Below, in pieces: positions 6,959 through 13,714 of a DNA stretch of 13,908 bases; the first letter of the stretch is position 1, and the number at the start of each line of letters is the position of its first letter. The notes beneath the pieces were generated by a model. It searched no databases. It saw only the letters and a list, made by a program, of their open reading frames with translations, and was not told the origin of the DNA. The position numbers and the translations under genes are program-made. This stretch comes from Clostridiales bacterium. Its GTDB lineage: Bacteria; Bacillota; Clostridia; Lachnospirales; WQUN01. Location: contig JAISRJ010000115.1 of assembly GCA_031273705.1 (NCBI GenBank), positions 1 through 13,908 on the forward strand, read 5' to 3'.

Positions 6959-7002
6959 TGAATAATTATACGCCCATGAAAAATATTTTGCAAGTTTATT
7001 CA
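6959..7002. promoter_or_regulatory. Candidate ArgR/AhrC operator between argC and argG
   Basis: Box 1 (6959-6972, TGAATAATTATACG) matches 12 of 14 positions of the ARG-box core TGAAT-W4-ATTCA and overlaps the argC -10. Box 2 (6989-7002, TGCAAGTTTATTCA) matches 11 of 14 and lies between the two divergent -35 elements. Their centres are 30 bp apart, wider than the ~21 bp of classical paired ARG boxes, so a weaker site between them (from 6977) may take part. Repression by arginine-bound ArgR is the expected behaviour in Bacillota; the regulator gene is not in the window. Confidence 0.6.
6965..6993 (-). promoter_or_regulatory. Promoter of the argCJBD operon
   Basis: Minus strand TTGCAA (6988-6993), a 17-bp spacer and a perfect TATAAT (6965-6970). 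Expected start near 6958, leaving about 47 nt to argC. The -10 element lies inside a strong ARG-box-like sequence. Confidence 0.78.
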
Positions 7003-7009
7003 TTTTCCA

Positions 7010-7037
7010 TTGCAAAAAAGTAAATCCGGTGTATAAT
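7010..7037 (+). promoter_or_regulatory. Promoter of the argGH operon
   Basis: TTGCAA (7010-7015), a 16-bp spacer and a perfect TATAAT (7032-7037). Expected start near 7044, giving an 85-nt leader before argG. The leader contains a 12-codon frame (7062-7100) without arginine codons or a ribosome site and no clear attenuator. Confidence 0.75.
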
Positions 7038-7128
7038 AGAAGCGTGTGTACTGAAAATAATATGACGGCAGGAAAGCCTATTGGCGGGAATATAATTTGA
7101 TACCAAAAATAATTTATAGGAGGATGTT

Positions 7129-8352
7129 ATGGGCGCAAAAAAAATAGTCTTGGCGTATTCCGGGGGATTGGATACGACCGTTATCATCCCTTGGCTGAAA
7201 GAGCGCGATCCTGATTGTGAGATAATCGCCGTGTGTGTGGACGTCGGGCAGGGCAAGGAAACGGACGGGTTGGAAGAGAAAGCGAAAAGTCTCGGTGCCG
7301 CCAAGTGTTATATTAAGGACGTGCGTGAGAAATATATTACAGATTACCTATACCCATTAGTTAAATCCGGGGCTGTTTATGAAGATAAATATCTGCTGGG
7401 CACTTCGACGGCTCGACCGCTGATTTCCAAGATCTTGGTAGATATCGCGCTTGCCGAAAAAGCCGACGCCATTTGTCACGGCTGCACAGGTAAGGGTAAT
7501 GATCAAATTCGTTTTGAACTTACAGTAAAAGCATTCGCTCCTCAATTAGAGATTATCGCTCCCTGGCGTGAATGGAGTTTACAGTCTCGCGAGGAAGAGC
7601 TGGCATATTTAGAAGCGCGGGGAATCCCCGCCCCAATGACGAAAGAGCAGAGCTACAGCCGCGATCGTAATTTGTGGCATTGTAGCCACGAAGGTTTGGA
7701 ACTGGAGGACCCCGCAAGCGAACCCGACTTTGATCGCATACTGGTTATGTCTGTAACACCCGAAAAGGCGCCGGATAAACCTACGTATGTCGAACTTGAA
7801 TTTACCCAAGGCGTTCCCACAAAACTGGACGGCAAAGCCCTTCCCCCTGTGGAACTTATGGATGCTTTAAACGAATTAGGCGGATCGAACGGAATCGGTA
7901 TAGTAGATTTAGTGGAAAACCGCGTAGTCGGTATGAAAAGCCGCGGCATATATGAAACCCCCGGCGGAACTATATTAATGGCCGCGCATCGTGATTTGGA
8001 ATATCTTTGCCTGGATAAGCAAACCAGCGCGTTTAAAGAGACGGTCCAGACAAAATACGCCGAGATGATCTATTCCGGAGAATGGTTTACACCTCTGCGC
8101 GAGGCGCTCACCGCGTTTATTGATAAAACGCAAGAGACCGTCACCGGTAAAGTGCGGCTAAAATTATATAAAGGCAATATCATCTCGGCGGGGGTAGAGT
8201 CAAAATATTCGTTATATAATGAGAACATAGCCAGCTTTACCACCGGCGATTTATATGATCACCACGACGCGAACGGATTTATTAAGCTATTCGGGTTGCC
8301 GATAACCGTCCGCGCTTTATCCGCTCAAAGCAACGGACGAAATAATGGATAA
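7129..8352 (+). CDS. argG: Argininosuccinate synthase
   Basis: ATP-dependent ligation of citrulline and aspartate to argininosuccinate. It has 407 residues, the normal length. The N-terminal PP-loop AYSGGLDTTV (9-18) binds ATP; LGTSTARPLISK near residue 88 and CHGCTGKGNDQIRFE near 120 are family landmarks; SYSRDRNLWHCSHEGLELEDP is the conserved citrulline/aspartate region. The ATG at 7129 has AGGAGG (7118-7123) five bases upstream. It is divergent from argC and shares an operator region with it. Its last 8 bp overlap argH, so the two enzymes are probably co-translated. Confidence 0.97.
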   Translation: MGAKKIVLAYSGGLDTTVIIPWLKERDPDCEIIAVCVDVGQGKETDGLEEKAKSLGAAKCYIKDVREKYITDYLYPLVKSGAVYEDKYLLGTSTARPLISKILVDIALAEKADAICHGCTGKGNDQIRFELTVKAFAPQLEIIAPWREWSLQSREEELAYLEARGIPAPMTKEQSYSRDRNLWHCSHEGLELEDPASEPDFDRILVMSVTPEKAPDKPTYVELEFTQGVPTKLDGKALPPVELMDALNELGGSNGIGIVDLVENRVVGMKSRGIYETPGGTILMAAHRDLEYLCLDKQTSAFKETVQTKYAEMIYSGEWFTPLREALTAFIDKTQETVTGKVRLKLYKGNIISAGVESKYSLYNENIASFTTGDLYDHHDANGFIKLFGLPITVRALSAQSNGRNNG

Positions 8353-9736
8353 ACTCTGGGGCGGCAGATTTAAGAAAACAACTTCCGCCGAAACGGATCA
8401 TTTCCATTCATCTATTTCTTTCGATTGCCGATTGTACGAACAGGATATCGCCGGAAGTATTGCCCACGCCAAAATGCTGGGGCGGCAAGGTATCATACCG
8501 CAGACGGACGCCGATAAAATCATCGGAGGTTTAAATGATATTCTGGACGAAATACGCGCGGGCAATGTCGAATTTGATCTTTCCGCCGAAGATATTCACA
8601 TGAATATAGAGTCGCTATTGATTCAGCGGATCGGCGAATCCGGAAAAAAACACCATACCGGACGCAGCCGTAATGATCAAGTGGCTTTGGATATGCGAAT
8701 ATATGTGCGTGAAGAGATAGAGAATATAAATAATCTGCTATTTGAGCTTCTGTCCGTTATCAATACACTCGCGAAAAAGCATATTGATACTGTAATGCCC
8801 GGTTATACACATTTGCAAAGGGCGCAGCCCATAACGCTGGCGTTTCATCTGCTGGCGTATTCGGAAATGTTCATGCGCGACATAGACCGAATGACCGATG
8901 TTTCTAACCGCGCGGACGCAATGCCATTGGGTTCGGGGGCGCTCGCGGGTTCGACTTACCCTCTGGATAGGGATATGGTAAAGGAACTGTTGGGCTTCGA
9001 CGCCCTAACGTTAAACGCCTTGGACGCGGTTTCTGACCGGGATTTTTGTGTGGAATTTCTTAGCTCTTCGGCAATAATAATGATGCACTTGAGCCGATTT
9101 TGTGAGGAAATCATACTATGGTCCAGCAAAGAGTTTGATTTTATAGAGCTGGACGACGCTTACTCGACCGGGTCCAGTATTATGCCGCAGAAGAAAAACC
9201 CCGACATGGCGGAATTAATTCGCGGGAAAACAGGGCGCGTTTACGGGGATTTAATTTGTTTGCTGACTGTAATGAAAAGTCTGCCATTAGCATATAATAA
9301 AGATATGCAAGAGGATAAAGAATCTATCTTCGACGCTGTGGATACAATTAAAAGCTGTCTGATTGTTTTCAAGGGAATGCTGGATACTATGACCGTTCAT
9401 GAGAATGTCATGCGTTCCGCTTGCAACGACGGATTTGTAAATGCCACGGACGCCGCCGACTGGCTGGTTAAGAAGGGTCTGCCTTTCCGTGACGCGCATG
9501 AAATTATCGGGCGGCTGGTTCTTTATTGTATTGCCGAAAAAAAAACGCTGGAGACATTAACTTTAGACGAATGGCAGGATGTGTCGCCAGAATTTGATTC
9601 GAGTATCTACGAAGCTATCGTCCCCGAAACCTGCGTAAACGCAAGGAACTTACCGGGCGGACCCGGCAGGGATTATCTTTTAAAATTAATTGCGCTTAAC
9701 CAGGATTATCTTTCCGAGAATGTGACTGAAAGCTAA
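8345..9736 (+). CDS. argH: Argininosuccinate lyase
   Basis: Splits argininosuccinate to arginine and fumarate, the final step. It has 463 residues, typical of the fumarase/aspartase superfamily homotetramer. Signature GSSIMPQKKNPD (276-287) includes the catalytic serine loop. TGRSRNDQVALD (105-116) and YTHLQRAQP (154-162, His156) form the other active-site segments. The N-terminus MDKLWGGRF is the standard start for the family. The ATG overlaps the end of argG by 8 bp in another frame. No clear intrinsic terminator follows; the next gene starts about 100 bp on in the same direction. Confidence 0.97.
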   Translation: MDKLWGGRFKKTTSAETDHFHSSISFDCRLYEQDIAGSIAHAKMLGRQGIIPQTDADKIIGGLNDILDEIRAGNVEFDLSAEDIHMNIESLLIQRIGESGKKHHTGRSRNDQVALDMRIYVREEIENINNLLFELLSVINTLAKKHIDTVMPGYTHLQRAQPITLAFHLLAYSEMFMRDIDRMTDVSNRADAMPLGSGALAGSTYPLDRDMVKELLGFDALTLNALDAVSDRDFCVEFLSSSAIIMMHLSRFCEEIILWSSKEFDFIELDDAYSTGSSIMPQKKNPDMAELIRGKTGRVYGDLICLLTVMKSLPLAYNKDMQEDKESIFDAVDTIKSCLIVFKGMLDTMTVHENVMRSACNDGFVNATDAADWLVKKGLPFRDAHEIIGRLVLYCIAEKKTLETLTLDEWQDVSPEFDSSIYEAIVPETCVNARNLPGGPGRDYLLKLIALNQDYLSENVTES

Positions 9737-9835
9737 TTTTGACACCCTAAAAGCCTCTGGTACGAGTAAGACAAATGTAAATGTGTGTAATTACTTACGC
9801 GTGTCATCATTGTCACAAGATGGAGTTTATTGAAT

Positions 9836-10288
9836 ATGATAATATTGCACTCCTTTCAGAAATGCTTTGTGACCCATTGGCGGCGCCTATTACTGGCGAC
9901 CGCCGCTTTTTTGATCTATTGCTTTGTTACACAGTATTTCTATAACGCAATCTGTCCGTCGCTGGTACTGCTGGGTTTGCCTTGCCCTTGCTGCGGACTG
10001 ACCCGAGCGGGTATTAGGTTAATGCGAGGCGATATATCCGGCAGCCTGCGTATGAACCCAATGATTGCGGCGTTTCCTATTTATGTCTTTGTTTCGACTT
10101 TGTGCTTTTATAAACCAAAACTGAAATCTCTTCGTGACTGGTTCATAATTATTTCGATCGTCGCCGCCCTTATAGTGTACATTCTGCGGGTAAAGCTCTT
10201 TTGGGGCACAGAGCCGCTCCAATTTAATGAAAAAGGTATATTGTTTCCAATTCTCGCTAAACTATTGAATAAGATATACGTATTATGA
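9836..10288 (+). CDS. DUF2752 family membrane protein
   Basis: Small membrane protein of 150 residues, function unknown. It carries the family core: hydrophobic helix 18-38, then PCPCCGLTRA (49-58), a short GD segment (65-66), an invariant-type NP (74-75), and two further hydrophobic helices (about 76-94 and 104-119). The CPxCGLTRA motif suggests a redox or metal site at the membrane face, but this is unproven. I prefer the ATG at 9836 (GGAG at 9822-9825, spacing 10) over the in-frame TTG at 9830 (spacing 4); the difference is two residues. The gene follows argH by 99 bp and precedes another small membrane protein by 47 bp. A TTGACA at 9739 lacks a good -10, so its promoter is unclear. Confidence 0.85.
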   Translation: MIILHSFQKCFVTHWRRLLLATAAFLIYCFVTQYFYNAICPSLVLLGLPCPCCGLTRAGIRLMRGDISGSLRMNPMIAAFPIYVFVSTLCFYKPKLKSLRDWFIIISIVAALIVYILRVKLFWGTEPLQFNEKGILFPILAKLLNKIYVL

Positions 10289-10335
10289 TAGAATGTCTTT
10301 GTAGCCTAATTTATTTTTAATTTTGGGAGGATATT

Positions 10336-10641
10336 TTGGACAATTACAATGATTACAATTCTCGGCCGCCGGCAGCTCCGCCGCCCGGTGAGGATGAAAG
10401 ACCATTGTCTGTAAAAGATTGGGTAATAAACATTCTGCTTACTTGTATTCCCTGCGTGGGTATCATTTTATTGTTAGTTTGGGCATTTAGCAGCGCCGGT
10501 AATATTAATCGCAAAAACTGGGCACGCGCTATGCTGATTATATCTATTATTATGATAGCTATTTCAATTATCTTTTCGACTATGTTGGGCGGTTTTATAG
10601 CCATGTTAATGCCTTTTATCGAACAAAGCTCTTATTATTAA
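10336..10641 (+). CDS. Small two-helix membrane protein with Pro-rich N-terminus
   Basis: 101-residue protein starting at TTG 10336, with GGGAGG (10325-10330) five bases upstream; no in-frame ATG occurs before the first membrane segment. Residues 1-24 are polar with Asn/Tyr and a Pro cluster (RPPAAPPPGED). Residue 26 onwards, VKDWVINILLTCIPCVGI, starts TM1 (about 30-52); a loop AGNINRKNWARAM (54-66) and TM2 (about 64-92) follow. The layout (disordered Pro-rich head, two helices, polar Asn/Lys loop) recalls bacterial dispanin/CD225- and TM2-like small proteins, but I cannot confirm the family. The pairing with DUF2752 one gene upstream supports a shared membrane role; function unknown. Confidence 0.78.
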   Translation: MDNYNDYNSRPPAAPPPGEDERPLSVKDWVINILLTCIPCVGIILLLVWAFSSAGNINRKNWARAMLIISIIMIAISIIFSTMLGGFIAMLMPFIEQSSYY

Positions 10642-10655
10642 GCAATTTCTTCATT

Positions 10656-10679
10656 CGCCCAATGGCGGAAGGCTTTTTT
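10656..10679 (+). terminator. Weak terminator-like hairpin after the two-helix membrane protein
   Basis: CGCC-CAAT-GGCG (10656-10667) followed after six bases by TTTTTT (10674-10679). The stem is only 4 bp and the U-tract is not adjacent, so it is at best a weak pause or a relic. Confidence 0.25.
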
Positions 10680-10721
10680 GGGATTTACGAGAGCGAGAGA
10701 GCGTTTCTTTACAAGTAATGC

Positions 10722-10756
10722 GGCAAAAAGTTTGGTACAGGCAAAAAGTTGGATAC
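10722..10756 (+). repeat. 17-bp direct repeat forming alternative left arms of a terminator
   Basis: GGCAAAAAGTTTGGTAC (10722-10738) and GGCAAAAAGTTGGATAC (10740-10756) are near-identical neighbours. Each begins with an arm able to pair with ACTTTTTGC at 10760-10768. Confidence 0.75.
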
Positions 10757-10775
10757 TTGACTTTTTGCTTTTTTT
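10741..10775 (+). terminator. Intrinsic terminator upstream of the DUF2284-helicase operon
   Basis: Perfect 9-bp stem GCAAAAAGT (10741-10749) / ACTTTTTGC (10760-10768) with a 10-nt loop, followed directly by seven T residues (10769-10775). It would end transcription from the DUF2752/small-membrane-protein genes. A low-GC stem, but well formed. Confidence 0.75.
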
Positions 10776-10779
10776 GCGT

Positions 10780-10808
10780 TTGATAATTCTTACTAATATG
10801 ATTATAAT
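10780..10808 (+). promoter_or_regulatory. Promoter of the DUF2284-helicase operon
   Basis: TTGATA (10780-10785), a 17-bp spacer and a perfect TATAAT (10803-10808). Expected start near 10815, only about 19 nt before the DUF2284 start codon. It begins four bases after the terminator U-tract. Confidence 0.8.
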
Positions 10809-10833
10809 ACAGAAAATGGAATTGAGGGATATT

Positions 10834-11355
10834 ATGGATTATGATTATGTTAAAAAGGCACTGGCGTTCGGGTTTGATCATTCCGCGGCGTTAGACCCCG
10901 CCACACTGATTGCCCTGCCGGAAGTTCGAGACATGTGCGCGGCTGATAAATGCCGCTCTTACGGGAAGCGCTGGACGTGCCCGCCCGCCTGCGGCAGTGT
11001 AGAGGAAAATCAACGCAAAATAAATTCCTATAATTCCGGACTGCTGGTTCAAACTACCGGCGCGTTAATTGACGAGTTCGATTATGAAGAAATGACTCTC
11101 ACCGGAGAGAGACATAAAGATAGATTTAACGCGTTTCGTAATACGCTGGGCCGTGATAGCCTTGCCTTGGGCGCGGGCGCGTGTACTCTGTGCGAAACTT
11201 GCTCGTATCCTACACCCTGTCGTTATCCCGACCAAGCTGTTTCATCAATGGAAGCCTATGGATTATTAGTAAACCGGGTGTGCGAAGCCAATGGGCTTGA
11301 GTATTATTACGGTAATCGCACTATTACATATACCGGCTGTTATTTATTTTTGTAA
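10834..11355 (+). CDS. DUF2284 cysteine-rich putative metal-binding protein
   Basis: 173 residues from ATG 10834, with GAGGG (10824-10828) five bases upstream. The open frame reaches back to 10678, but that extension crosses a terminator and the promoter and is not coding. Two cysteine groups are visible: Cys35, Cys40, Cys49 and Cys53 (CRSYGKRWTCPPACG), and Cys117-x2-Cys120-x2-Cys123-x5-Cys129 (CTLCETCSYPTPC), with Cys150 and Cys169 nearer the C-terminus. This fits DUF2284, a family predicted to bind metal or an Fe-S cluster, with no established reaction. Its stop overlaps the helicase start by one base (TAATG), so the two are translationally coupled. Function unknown. Confidence 0.87.
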   Translation: MDYDYVKKALAFGFDHSAALDPATLIALPEVRDMCAADKCRSYGKRWTCPPACGSVEENQRKINSYNSGLLVQTTGALIDEFDYEEMTLTGERHKDRFNAFRNTLGRDSLALGAGACTLCETCSYPTPCRYPDQAVSSMEAYGLLVNRVCEANGLEYYYGNRTITYTGCYLFL

Positions 11356-13649
11356 TGGGACGACAACTAATTTCCGTCTCCGTCCGAAACCTGGTGGAAT
11401 TTATTTTGCGCGGAGGCAGCATAGACACGGGATACATGAGCGCGAATCGCGCGTTGCAAGGTGCGGAACTGCATAGGAAAATTCAAAAGCAAAGAAAAAA
11501 AGAAGCGGAGAAAAATAGATTAACATATGAAAGCGAAGTATTTCTTAGATTTAATTTTGAGTATGAGGAACTGGATTACATTATTGAAGGAAGAGCGGAC
11601 GGCATTTTATCCTGTGAGGATTCTCCCGCGTCTCTCATTACTATAGAGGAAATAAAATCCACGCTACTGCCCCCGGAACAAATCAAAAACGACCCGGAGC
11701 GGTGGCATTGGGCACAGGCAAAGTGTTATGCCTATATAAAATGTATAACCGACGATTTGCCGGCGGCGAAAATCCGTTTAACATACGGCAATCTGGAAAC
11801 ATTAGAGACGGTAGCCTTTGAAATAGAGATGAACGTTTCAGACTTGAAAAATTTTTTCTTCGCGTTAATTACCCAATACCATGTATTTGCCATAATGGAT
11901 ATAAATCGGATTAACGAACGCGATGTAACCGCCAAATCGATGGAATTTCCCTACACTTTTCGTCCCGGACAGAGAGAGCTTTCGGTCGCGGTTTGGAAAA
12001 CTATCAAGCAGGGGAAAAAGCTGTTCGCTCAGGCGCCAACCGGCATCGGCAAGACAATTTCCGTTCTCTTTCCATCCATAAAATCATTGGGCGTCCACGC
12101 GGAAAAAATCTTTTATTGCACCGCCAAAACCATAACCCGCAAAAACGCGGAAGAAACCCTTCGGATTATGTCCGAATGCGGTTTGAAAGTTCGTTCCGTC
12201 ACTTTAACAGCCAAAGAGAAAATTTGTCCGTTGGAAAGAACTCTGTGCAACCCAATCGACTGCCCTCGCGCCAACGGTCATTTTGATCGGGTCAACTCCG
12301 CTATTGTTGATTTAGTCTCGAACGAATGTCTTATCAACCGGCGGACATTGGACCGATACGCCGACCACTATAATGTCTGCCCGTTTGAATATCAATTGGA
12401 TGTTTCTTTATTCTGTGATATTATAATTTGTGACTATAACCATGTGTATGATCCCAAAGCTAAACTAAAACGCTTTTTTACGGACGGCGGTAAATTTATT
12501 CTGCTTAACGACGAGGCTCATAACATGGTGGATCGCGGGCGGGAGATGTTCTCCGCGGCTTTAGAAAAATGCGAGTTCACCAACGTGAAAAAGCTATTCG
12601 GCAAAAAAAGCGACCTAAAAAAACTCATTAACAATATAATCAAAACTTTTAGTTTATATAAAGATGGCGGCGATGAATTTCATTCATACTCTTCCCCCAA
12701 ACAACCCGACGCACTTTATAAAGCCTTAAATTCATTTCTACCGGCGGCGAACGAATATTTAGGTTCCGAAATGTCACACGCTGAGGATACGTTTGTCAGC
12801 CTATATTTTAAATGCCTGGACTTTTTACGAATATCCGAATTATTCGATTCGCGCTATATAATATTCTGTGAGGGGAACAAAAACTCCGCGCGGAGAGTCA
12901 AATTGTTCTGCCTGGATCCCTCCAAACTGTTTGCGGATGAAATGAAAAAATCCAAATGCGCGGTTCTATTTTCCGCCACGCTCACTCCGGCTCAATATTT
13001 TGTAAAAACCCTGGGCGGGGACGATAACAGCTATATAATAAGACTTCCTTCACCTTTTCCGACTAAAAATTTCTGCCTGATGGCTGAACTAAAAATAACG
13101 ACCACCTATAGATACCGAGCAACCAGTCTGAATAAAGTGGCGGAATTAATTCTTAGTTTTATTTCCATGCGGCTGGGAAATTATTTTATTTTCTTTCCAT
13201 CCTATAAATATATGAATGACGTATTAACGGAGTTTCAAACGCTTTGTCCTATGGTTAGGGTTCTGGTTCAAAACCCGGATATGACCGAACAAGATAAAGA
13301 AGCGTTTCTGGAAAATTTCTCGGCTAACCCAAAGGAAACTCTTACGGTGTTTGCGGTACTGGGAGGAATGTTTTCGGAAGGGATTGATTTAAAGGGCGAC
13401 AGGCTGATCGGCGCGGTAATAGTCGGCGTGGGTATGCCTATGATTACAAAAGAACGCGACGTGATTGCGGATTACTACGAAAAGCAATATCCAACAATGG
13501 GGTTTAGATACGCGTATGTTTTCCCGGGGATGAATAAGGTTATGCAGGCTGCCGGGCGTATAATCCGCTCGGAAACGGACAAGGGAGCGGCGCTGCTGAT
13601 CGACAGGCGATATGGCTCCGACGAATACAGAAGTCTCTTCCCTGCGTAA
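11355..13649 (+). CDS. DinG/XPD-like Fe-S ATP-dependent DNA helicase fused to an N-terminal PD-(D/E)XK nuclease domain
   Basis: Predicted DNA repair helicase of 764 residues. N-terminal region (about 1-185): RecB-type nuclease with Asp82 (EGRADGI), Glu99-x-Lys101 (IEEIKS) and Gln121 (AQAKCYAYI), suggesting an intact catalytic set. Helicase part: Q-motif-like Gln206, Walker A APTGIGKT (227-234), four cysteines Cys291, Cys298, Cys303 and Cys342 placed as in Fe-S XPD/DinG helicases, DEAH (386-389), SAT (540-542), GMFSEGIDLKG (671-681) and motif VI QAAGRIIR (731-738). The start at 11355 has no Shine-Dalgarno site and uses the TAATG junction with the DUF2284 gene. The next residues (ISVSVRNLVEFILRGGSID) look like the conserved family N-terminus, supporting this start. 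Likely acts 5'-3' on damaged or structured DNA by family analogy; physiological role unknown. Confidence 0.92.
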   Translation: MGRQLISVSVRNLVEFILRGGSIDTGYMSANRALQGAELHRKIQKQRKKEAEKNRLTYESEVFLRFNFEYEELDYIIEGRADGILSCEDSPASLITIEEIKSTLLPPEQIKNDPERWHWAQAKCYAYIKCITDDLPAAKIRLTYGNLETLETVAFEIEMNVSDLKNFFFALITQYHVFAIMDINRINERDVTAKSMEFPYTFRPGQRELSVAVWKTIKQGKKLFAQAPTGIGKTISVLFPSIKSLGVHAEKIFYCTAKTITRKNAEETLRIMSECGLKVRSVTLTAKEKICPLERTLCNPIDCPRANGHFDRVNSAIVDLVSNECLINRRTLDRYADHYNVCPFEYQLDVSLFCDIIICDYNHVYDPKAKLKRFFTDGGKFILLNDEAHNMVDRGREMFSAALEKCEFTNVKKLFGKKSDLKKLINNIIKTFSLYKDGGDEFHSYSSPKQPDALYKALNSFLPAANEYLGSEMSHAEDTFVSLYFKCLDFLRISELFDSRYIIFCEGNKNSARRVKLFCLDPSKLFADEMKKSKCAVLFSATLTPAQYFVKTLGGDDNSYIIRLPSPFPTKNFCLMAELKITTTYRYRATSLNKVAELILSFISMRLGNYFIFFPSYKYMNDVLTEFQTLCPMVRVLVQNPDMTEQDKEAFLENFSANPKETLTVFAVLGGMFSEGIDLKGDRLIGAVIVGVGMPMITKERDVIADYYEKQYPTMGFRYAYVFPGMNKVMQAAGRIIRSETDKGAALLIDRRYGSDEYRSLFPA

Positions 13650-13714
13650 TGGACGCACTGCCGGCCCGCCATTAACATGGAAGATATTCTTTCGTCCTTT
13701 TGGGGGGAAATTTA

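Noticed and set aside
7062..7100. 12-codon upstream frame in the argG leader
   Set aside because: No ribosome site, no arginine codons and no attenuator hairpin, so no support as a leader peptide.
6996..7304. 102-codon minus-strand frame over the argG start
   Set aside because: Antisense to the conserved PP-loop coding region and across the argG promoter; no family resemblance.
9739..9766. TTGACA with TACGAG as a promoter for the DUF2752 gene
   Set aside because: The -35 is perfect but the best -10 at proper spacing matches only about half of TATAAT; left unannotated.
10678..10833. N-terminal extension of the DUF2284 frame
   Set aside because: Spans an intrinsic terminator and a strong promoter; the start at 10834 has its own ribosome site and fits the family.
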